64,000 bases of DNA from Streptomyces malaysiensis subsp. samsunensis (lineage in GTDB: Bacteria > Actinomycetota > Actinomycetes > Streptomycetales > Streptomycetaceae), in NCBI RefSeq assembly GCF_024519315.1, contig NZ_JANIIC010000021.1, positions 1 through 64,000 on the forward strand. The letters run 5' to 3'. Under the pieces are notes generated by a model. It searched no databases. It was given only the letters and a program-made list of their open reading frames with translations, and was not told the origin of the DNA. Below are positions 58,536 through 64,000 of this stretch, one piece after another (the stretch's first letter is position 1; each line of letters starts with the position of its first letter). The translations under genes and the position numbers were made by a program.

Positions 58536-58847
58536 GGGCCGGGCAGGCCGCCTCCGGGCGAGACCGTCTGTGGGCGCGCCCCGGACAGCGCCCGCCTCCC
58601 AGGCGCGCCGGTTGGGCCGCTCGCTCGGCGGCTCGGCGGAAGTCGGCCGCGGTTCGCAAGGCGCGCCAAAGGGGCGCGAGGCTGTGTCGATGTGTGGCTC
58701 CGCCGCGGCTGTGTCGATATGCGGCTCCGCCGCGCGGGCGATCGGCCACGACGGCGTCGCGGCCGGTCGACGGCAGCTCAGCGCGCTTCCAGCGGAGCCC
58801 TTGGTCGGGCAGCGCCCCTGACCCGCCCTGTGCGGGCCGTAGGCCCG
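58536..58847. repeat. GC-rich repeat tract that truncates the oxidoreductase fragment
   Basis: 312 bases without a credible gene. A 27-bp tandem pair, GCTGTGTCGATGTGTGGCTC+CGCCGCG, lies at 58681-58707 and 58708-58734 with 25 of 27 bases matching. Other words (GGCTCCGCCGCG, GGGCGCG) recur, as in Streptomyces intergenic repeats. The break in homology of the oxidoreductase fragment coincides with its left edge. Confidence 0.65.
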
Positions 58848-58848
58848 C
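58832..58848 (-). terminator. Possible terminator of the DUF5107 gene
   Basis: GCGGGCC-GTA-GGCCCGC hairpin at the very end of the DUF5107 coding region, overlapping the stop codon by one base. Short loop, 7-bp stem; weak. Confidence 0.4.
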
Positions 58849-61082
58849 TACGCGGGGCGCATTCGGAATTCGTAGGGGGCGGGGAGCGGGTGCTCGGTCC
58901 TGGCTTGCGCCCGCGCCTCCTCGGTCAGTGGTTCTTCGGGCCCTGCCGCCAGGCGCTCCACGATCGCGTACCAGGTATCGCTCAACGCCTCGTCGCCCTC
59001 GCGCAGATCGCAGACCTCGAAGCCCTCGTCGAAGACGGCGCGGGCGGCCGGGGCGTCGCCCTGGGCCAGGAGCACCTGGGCGCGCAGCAGCCGGAAGCGG
59101 CCGCGTGCCCGGATGGCGGGCCGCAGTGCGTCGAGGACCGCCCGTGCGTCGTCGGCGCGGTCGGCCGCGAGCAGCGCGACGACCGCCTCCCGGCCGAGCG
59201 CCGCCTCGGCCGCCTCCGGGTCGGCCGCCTCCGGGTCGACCGCCTCCGGGTCGACCGGCTCGGCGGCGACGGGTGGTGCGGCCAGTGAGACGGCCGTCCC
59301 CTGCCCCGCTCCCGGTACCGGCTCCGGTCCCTGCCCCGCTCCCGCTCCCGATTCCTGCCCCGTACCCGCCGCTTCGAGCACCGGGGCCGCCTCCTCCGGC
59401 GGCGGGACGGCGGCGGCCGAGGCGAGGAGCAGCCGTACGGCGCGCAGCAGCCGCTCCGCCGCACGTGCCGGATGGCCCGCGGCGGTGTCGGCGACGGCCA
59501 GACAGCGCAGCGCCCAGGGCGTCTCCGCGCAGCGCAGCGACCGCTCCCAACTGCGTTCGGCCTGGGCGCGGTCGCCCGCGTGCCACTGGGCGACGCCCAG
59601 GTGGTACTCGGCGGCCGCGGTCGAGGGAGCCGCTTCGAGGAGATCGCGCCAGGCGGGCGCGACCAGGGACGCGCCGGGGTCGGCCTGGGAGGGGCCGGGC
59701 TCCCAGTCGGGGAGGGCGCCGGAGCGCAGCAGCCGGCGCCACGGCTCCTGCTCCTCCCCCAGTGTGCCCGGGTCGAAGGGCGTACCCGGCAGCTGGAACC
59801 CGCCGCGCTCGACCTCCAGCGCGCCCCACCCGGAGCCGGTCGCGAGGCGCTCCGCCGGTTCCGCGTCGGCGTGCGGACGCCACGCGGCGTAGGCCGCGTC
59901 GACCGCGGCGCGCGGCAGCGCCGCCTCCAGCCGGGTCTCGGCCTCGTGGCGGGCGGCCGCCCAGTCCGTGCCGTGGACGGCGGCCGGGTCTGCGGTCAGC
60001 GGACCGTACGCCTCCAGCCAGGCGAACTCCTCGTCCGCCTCCAGCGGGATGTGCTCCAGCTGGGTGCGGGCGAGCCCGGCCTGGATCTCGGCGTAGCCGC
60101 CGGTGCCGGGCTCGGTGAGCCACTGCTGCCAGCGCCGTCCGCCGGGGCCCGCGCCCCACACGAAGAGCTTGCGGCCGCGCAGCAGATCGGTGGAGGTCTG
60201 GACGAGGCCGCTGCCGTCGGCGTCGAGCGAGGCGATCCAGCGGCGGACGTCCTCGGGCAGCTCGTAGAAGTAGTCGGCGGGGTAGGCGCCGCGCAGCGGA
60301 TAGGTGCGGTCGGCTCCGTCCCACTCGGGGACCGGCACCTTGCTCAGGGTGCGGGCGTAGCCGAAGTGCCAGGCGTCGTCGGCGGGGGCGAGGACGCGGG
60401 TGTGCTCGTCCTCGGGGACGGCGATGTTGGACCACCAGTAGACGGGGGCGGGCAGGTGGTGGGGGTTGCGGATCCGGACGCCCACGTAGAGGTACGCGGA
60501 GTGGGCGGGCAGCCACAGATCCACCTGGAAGGGCAGATCGCGCAGCCGCTCCCACTCCCACAGCCGCACCATCGCGCCCCCGTCGGCGGCGTCGGGGGCG
60601 GGAACGCGGGCGGCGTGCAGGGGTGAGCAGGAGAGGGTGGTGTGGCCGGTGGCGCCGATGTTCCACTCGATCCCGCCGGAGAACCAGGCACCGTTGAGGG
60701 CGAAGTCGGCGGGCTGGAGCACCGGGTTGCGGTAGAGCAGCTCCCGGTCGGCGGATGTGCCGGGGGTCTTGTGGATCAGTGAGTGGACCCGGCCGCCGAG
60801 CCCGGGCAGCACGGCGGCCCGCAGATGGTCGTTCTCCAGGACGATGGCGTCGAGCTCGGCGGGGGCGCGGTCACGGCCGTAGCCGTCGCGCAGCCGCACC
60901 GGCAGCACCGACCGCAGTGGCTCATAGGCGACCTGACGGGCCATATCGGCGGGGAGGGTGGCCCGGACGTGGTCGTCCACGTGGTGCACCTCGTCGAGGG
61001 GGCGCAGCGCGGGCAGGGGGTTGTCGGGCCCTACGGGGGCGGTGGGAAGGGTCAGGGTGGTACGTCGCACGATCGTGGCCAC
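58848..61082 (-). CDS. DUF5107 protein with C-terminal TPR-like region
   Basis: 744 residues. Residues ~40-360 form the DUF5107 domain, a galactose-mutarotase-like beta-sandwich (AIVLENDHLRAAVLPGLGGR, LNGAWFSGGIEWNIGATGHT, YWWSNIAVPEDEHTRVLAPA); ~490-580 are TPR-like helices (YHLGVAQWHAGDRAQAERSW); ~600-660 contain a degenerate Gly/Gln/Glu/Pro repeat and (DPEA)n repeats; the end is TPR-like again. Such proteins accompany carbohydrate metabolism genes and probably bind or modify a sugar. The GTG start has GGAGCGAGG upstream. The adjacent truncated Gfo/Idh fragment fits a once larger sugar locus. Confidence 0.88.
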   Translation of the reverse strand: MATIVRRTTLTLPTAPVGPDNPLPALRPLDEVHHVDDHVRATLPADMARQVAYEPLRSVLPVRLRDGYGRDRAPAELDAIVLENDHLRAAVLPGLGGRVHSLIHKTPGTSADRELLYRNPVLQPADFALNGAWFSGGIEWNIGATGHTTLSCSPLHAARVPAPDAADGGAMVRLWEWERLRDLPFQVDLWLPAHSAYLYVGVRIRNPHHLPAPVYWWSNIAVPEDEHTRVLAPADDAWHFGYARTLSKVPVPEWDGADRTYPLRGAYPADYFYELPEDVRRWIASLDADGSGLVQTSTDLLRGRKLFVWGAGPGGRRWQQWLTEPGTGGYAEIQAGLARTQLEHIPLEADEEFAWLEAYGPLTADPAAVHGTDWAAARHEAETRLEAALPRAAVDAAYAAWRPHADAEPAERLATGSGWGALEVERGGFQLPGTPFDPGTLGEEQEPWRRLLRSGALPDWEPGPSQADPGASLVAPAWRDLLEAAPSTAAAEYHLGVAQWHAGDRAQAERSWERSLRCAETPWALRCLAVADTAAGHPARAAERLLRAVRLLLASAAAVPPPEEAAPVLEAAGTGQESGAGAGQGPEPVPGAGQGTAVSLAAPPVAAEPVDPEAVDPEAADPEAAEAALGREAVVALLAADRADDARAVLDALRPAIRARGRFRLLRAQVLLAQGDAPAARAVFDEGFEVCDLREGDEALSDTWYAIVERLAAGPEEPLTEEARAQARTEHPLPAPYEFRMRPA

Positions 61083-61201
61083 GGGCTGCCTCGCTCCGAC
61101 TGCCTTGGGTCACCTCGGTGCGGCGACCGTCCGGTGACCATGGAACAACGCCGATGGGCCCGCTGAACAGAGCCGCTTCGGACCGATCATGGTGAGCCGT
61201 C

Positions 61202-61440
61202 AGCCAGGACCGGCAACGGGCCAGGACCCGCCCCCGGCCAGAACCCGCGCCCGGCCAGGACCTGTACCGGCTGGACCGGCGTAAGCCAGGACCGGCGCCA
61301 GCCAGGACCGGCGCCAGCCACGATCGGCGTAAGCCAGGACCGGCGCCAGCCACGATCGGCGTCGGCCACGATCGTCGGCCAGGACCGCCGTCAGTCAGGA
61401 CCGCCGTCAGTCAGAACCACCACCGGCCATGACCACCGTT
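61202..61440. repeat. 16-bp tandem repeat array between DUF5107 and GNAT genes
   Basis: From 61285 eight or nine units of 16 bases follow one another: GCCAGGACCGGCGCCA (61285, 61301, 61333), GCCACGATCGGCGT+AA/CG (61317, 61349), a 13-base unit at 61365, GCCAGGACCGCCGTCA (61378), GTCAGGACCGCCGTCA (61394) and two more degenerate units. A looser version begins at 61202. The array runs right into the stop codon of the GNAT gene at 61440-61442. No gene lies in 61083-61439. Confidence 0.88.
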
Positions 61441-61994
61441 CAGTCGGCACCGGTCCGCTGGTCCAGCATGTCGCTGGTCATGGCCCAGCGCTCATGGTCA
61501 CGCCAGGCGCCCTCGATATAGAGGAAGTCGGGGGAGAACCCCTCCAGCCGGAAGCCATGGCGCTTCACCAGCCCGATCGACGCCTTGTTGCCGGGCTGGA
61601 TGTTGACCTCGACGCGGTGCAGCCCCAGCGGCCCGAAGGCATGGCGCAGTATGAGCCCGAGCCCCTCGGACATATAGCCCTGTCCGGCGGCGGGCGGAAA
61701 GGCGCCGTAGCCGATCGAGCCGCACTGGAAGGCGCCGCGCACAATGTTGTTGATGTTGATGAACCCGGCGATGTCACCCGTCTCCCGGACACAGACGAGA
61801 AAGCCCTCGCGGTCCTCGCGCTCCAGCTGACCGATGTAGTGCAGATAGGCCCGCTCAGTGGTGGGCAGGGTGAGCCAGGGGCGGTGGAACGCCGCGCTCT
61901 CCCGGGCGAGCCTGACGAACTCCGCACCATCCTCGCGGGTGGTGCGGCGGATGGCCGCCCGGGTTCCCTGGGTGACATACCGGACGTCAGGCAT
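61440..61994 (-). CDS. GNAT acetyltransferase, RimJ/RimL type
   Basis: 184 residues from MPDVRYVTQGTRAAIRRTTR. Motifs: ERAYLHYIGQLEREDREGFL, GFININNIVRGAFQCGSIGY, GQGYMSEGLGLILRHAFGPL (pyrophosphate-binding region) and LHRVEVNIQPGNKASIGLVK ending FRLEGFSPDFLYIEG. This is the RimJ/RimL-like branch; substrate unknown (protein N-terminus or small molecule). Its start overlaps the phosphopantetheinyl transferase by 8 bases, so it is the third gene of an operon. Confidence 0.92.
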   Translation of the reverse strand: MPDVRYVTQGTRAAIRRTTREDGAEFVRLARESAAFHRPWLTLPTTERAYLHYIGQLEREDREGFLVCVRETGDIAGFININNIVRGAFQCGSIGYGAFPPAAGQGYMSEGLGLILRHAFGPLGLHRVEVNIQPGNKASIGLVKRHGFRLEGFSPDFLYIEGAWRDHERWAMTSDMLDQRTGAD

Positions 61995-62730
61995 GCGGCA
62001 ATGATGACAGCAGCGCCATGGCCGCCGCATAGCCGGAACCGCCCGGTATGGCCCCGTCCACGGCGATGTCGGTCATCTCCCACGGGCCGACCGGCACGGG
62101 GGAGAGCCCGGTGCCCACATAGTTGACCGCCGGGTCCCGGGAGAGTCCGGTGCCCAGGCCCTTGAGATACGCCTCCTTGCGGGTCCAGCAGCGGGCGAAG
62201 GCGGCGGACCGGCCGGCCGGTGCCAGCGCGTCCAGCTCGGCGCGCTCCTTCGGGTGCAGGCTCTCGGCGACCTGGTCGACCACCGACGCGGGCTGGAGCT
62301 TCTCCACGTCCACGCCGACCGGGGTGCCCGCGAAGGCGAAGAGCACCAGATCACCGGCGTGCGACATATTGAAGTGCAGGGGGGTGCCGGACACGGCGGG
62401 GCGGCCGTGCGGACCGCCGCAGCCGGGGCACGCCTCGCGGGTGAAGGGCACATCGGCCGGGGAGATGCCCAGATAGGCGCCGAGCAGCTCCCGCAGCCCC
62501 AGATGGGCCGCCGTATAGCGCTCGCGGTCCTCCGCCCGCAGGAACTTCCCGGCCCGCTCCCGCTCCCCGGCGTCCAGGATCGTGCCGGGCGCGCCCGCGT
62601 CCATGGCCGCGGTGTACCGGGAGACGCTGAGCAGCCAGGTCTCGGGCTCGCCGCCCTGCGGCCAGCCATCGGCGACGGCGGCGGGCAGCGGCTCGCGGCC
62701 GACGATGCGCGGGGCCGGTGAGGTGGTCAA
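61987..62730 (-). CDS. Sfp-type 4'-phosphopantetheinyl transferase
   Basis: 247 residues with GVDVE at 139-143 (Mg-binding) and WTRKEAYLK at 182-190, plus LHFNMSHAGDLVLFAF around 118-133. It transfers phosphopantetheine to carrier proteins of NRPS, PKS or similar systems. A CPGCGGPHGRP element (101-111) is usual in this branch. The start is TTG: GGAGG lies 6 bases upstream, and it overlaps the stop of the upstream peptidase gene (TTGA), which other starts would not do. It could serve the pigment ACP at 36 kb or distant clusters. Confidence 0.92.
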   Translation of the reverse strand: MTTSPAPRIVGREPLPAAVADGWPQGGEPETWLLSVSRYTAAMDAGAPGTILDAGERERAGKFLRAEDRERYTAAHLGLRELLGAYLGISPADVPFTREACPGCGGPHGRPAVSGTPLHFNMSHAGDLVLFAFAGTPVGVDVEKLQPASVVDQVAESLHPKERAELDALAPAGRSAAFARCWTRKEAYLKGLGTGLSRDPAVNYVGTGLSPVPVGPWEMTDIAVDGAIPGGSGYAAAMALLSSLPHA

Positions 62731-64000
62731 CTCGCTCCTCCAGTGGAGTTCGGGACCGCTGATTTCAGCAGCTCCAGGGTAGGCACATCGGATCTGATCA
62801 GCCCGAAGGTCTGGATGTACAGCGACAATTCGGCCTCCAGGGCGCGGATCATCGTATCGGCGCGGCGGAAGCCATGGCCCTCGCCTTCGAAGGTGAGGTA
62901 CGCATGCGGGACGCCGCGCCCGGAGACCGCCTCCAGGAACCGCTCGCACTGCTCGGGCGGGCAGATGGTGTCGTCCAGCCCCTGGAGCAGCACAAAGGGC
63001 GAGCCGACACGGTCGGCCCGGTGGAGCGGGGAGCGCTCCCGGTAGCGGTCGGCCACCTCCGCGAACGGGCCGACCAGCGATTCGGTGTAGCGCGATTCGA
63101 AGTCATGGGTGCCCCCGGCGGCCCAGGAGACCAGGTCGAGGATGGGGTAGCTGACGGTGGCGCAGGCGTAGAGATCGGTGGCGGTGAGGGAGGCCGCCGC
63201 CGTCCAGCCGCCCGCGCTGCCGCCGCGGATCGCGAGCCGGGCGCGGTCGGCGATGCCCTCGTCGGCGAGCGCATCGGCGACGGCGGCGCAGTCCTCGACG
63301 TCGACCACGCCCCACCGCTCGCGCAGCCGCTCGCGATAGGCGCGGCCGTAGCCCGTGGAGCCCCCGTAGTTGACCTCGGCTACGCCGATGCCGCGTGAGG
63401 TGAAATAGGCGATCTCCAGGTCGAGCACGAGCGGGGCGCGGCCGGTGGGCCCGCCGTGGGCCCAGATCACATACGGCGGAAGCTCACCGTCCGGTGCGGT
63501 GTGGCCGGGGTGGTGCGGTGGGTAGAGCTGGGCGTGGATCTCCCGGCCGTCCGGTCCGGTGAAGGTGCGGGCCAGCGGCCGGGGGTAGTAGGCGGGGTCC
63601 ACGGCGTCGGCGTGGGCGCTGCCGATGACCCGGGAGCGGCCGGTGCATACATCCAGCTCCACCACCTCATGGCCGCTGTACGGGCTCGCCGCGACGCCGA
63701 CCACGCGGGTGCCGTTCACCGCCAGCGCCGGCTCCCATTCGGTCCATGGGCCCGGCACATCGGCGAGCTCGCCGGTCCGTGGGTCGAGGACGCCGAGAAC
63801 CGGTGCGCCCCGGCCGTGCAGCACCGCGATCAGACCGCCGGCCAGCGGGGCGAACCAGCGGTGGCCCAGCTTCCACAGCGGCCCGGCGAAATCCTCCTCA
63901 CGGGGGCACAGCTCCACCGGCCGTCCGCCCAGGGCCCCTTCCCGCCCACCGGCCGCCTCCGCCGGGGGCTCGGGGCGGTGCGGCTCTGGGCGGTGGGGCT
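62727..64000 (-). CDS. Prolyl oligopeptidase (S9) family peptidase, 5' end beyond window
   Basis: About 424 codons are visible in frame, running off the window end without a stop, so the beta-propeller N-terminus is outside. The catalytic domain is complete: VIWAHGGPTGRAPLVLDLEI, VNYGGSTGYGRAYRERLR, nucleophile GGSAGGW, LLQGLDDTICPPEQCERFL (Asp) and EGEGHGF (His). These enzymes cleave acyl-aminoacyl or prolyl peptides. TTGA overlap with the phosphopantetheinyl transferase puts it first or early in an operon with that gene and a GNAT gene; such a set may belong to a natural-product locus beginning beyond the window. Confidence 0.9.
   Translation of the reverse strand, partial: PHRPEPHRPEPPAEAAGGREGALGGRPVELCPREEDFAGPLWKLGHRWFAPLAGGLIAVLHGRGAPVLGVLDPRTGELADVPGPWTEWEPALAVNGTRVVGVAASPYSGHEVVELDVCTGRSRVIGSAHADAVDPAYYPRPLARTFTGPDGREIHAQLYPPHHPGHTAPDGELPPYVIWAHGGPTGRAPLVLDLEIAYFTSRGIGVAEVNYGGSTGYGRAYRERLRERWGVVDVEDCAAVADALADEGIADRARLAIRGGSAGGWTAAASLTATDLYACATVSYPILDLVSWAAGGTHDFESRYTESLVGPFAEVADRYRERSPLHRADRVGSPFVLLQGLDDTICPPEQCERFLEAVSGRGVPHAYLTFEGEGHGFRRADTMIRALEAELSLYIQTFGLIRSDVPTLELLKSAVPNSTGGAS

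Noticed and set aside
58226..60118. 630-codon plus-strand frame antisense to the DUF5107 gene
   Set aside because: It is the low-stop-density shadow of the minus-strand gene: Arg/Pro-rich with no family. The minus frame has clear domain motifs.
61202..61440. CRISPR array at the 16-bp repeats
   Set aside because: Units are contiguous without unique spacers, shorter than CRISPR repeats, and no cas genes are near.

Overview
The window is about 72-74% GC with strongly GC-biased third codon positions. It carries gene families typical of Streptomyces: a complete whiE-type spore pigment polyketide cluster, an XRE/DUF397/ATPase trio, several SpoIIE/GAF/ANTAR regulators, a class F sortase, an F420-type oxidoreductase and DUF5709/DUF2795 proteins. 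It reads as a chromosomal segment of a Streptomyces species. I see no rRNA, tRNA, CRISPR array or intact insertion sequence. All functions come from reading translations and motifs; no database search was run.

Layout. 1-12.8 kb holds the end of an anti-sigma factor, a photolyase, a pterin dehydratase, an MmyB-type regulator, a SnoaL-like protein, a decayed MHS transporter, a PEP mutase/isocitrate lyase family enzyme with a secreted protein and a bile-acid-symporter-like carrier, two membrane-linked phosphatase-type proteins, and a small locus of MFS exporter, 44-residue Asp-Gly-containing peptide and isoaspartyl-methyltransferase homologue that looks like a RiPP cluster of the imiditide type. 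12.9-16.8 kb holds a deleted AAA ATPase remnant, a 385-bp giant imperfect palindrome, and the ATPase/XRE/DUF397 trio. 16.8-22.6 kb is a sugar ABC transporter operon translationally coupled to a multidomain SpoIIE phosphatase. 22.8-29.8 kb has GNAT, TetR with a triple operator, a TetX-like monooxygenase plus hydrolase, a dipeptidase, MarR, MBL and DedA genes.

30.0-37.1 kb is the spore pigment cluster. A divergent FAD hydroxylase (ORFVIII type) faces a tightly overlapped operon of SchA/CurD-like protein, cupin, KS-alpha, chain length factor, ACP, aromatase and TcmI-type cyclase (ORFI-VII type). It is followed by a LANTG-anchored surface protein, a class F sortase, an O-methyltransferase and a beta-helix protein. 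41.2-46.4 kb has an MBL hydrolase, an aminotransferase-fold protein that seems to lack its PLP lysine, a hemerythrin protein and a divergent pair of GAF/ANTAR and PAS/GAF regulators. 46.6-52.2 kb is an oxidative-metabolism island (F420 oxidoreductase, PoxB-like TPP enzyme, DJ-1, KatE-type catalase).

52.2-53.2 kb is gene-free and full of degenerate repeats. 53.2-58 kb has small proteins (mycothiol-dependent-isomerase-like, holin-like, DUF2795, CBS, methyltransferase, VOC, DUF5709). 58.4-64 kb has a truncated oxidoreductase fragment, a DUF5107/TPR protein, a 16-bp tandem repeat array, and an operon of prolyl oligopeptidase (cut by the window end), Sfp-type phosphopantetheinyl transferase and GNAT acetyltransferase.

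Two themes recur. Many operons are joined by ATGA/GTGA/TTGA overlaps. Many intergenic gaps carry short tandem repeats of about 15-16 bp or long GC-rich palindromes, and two of the three pseudogenes sit beside such repeats.
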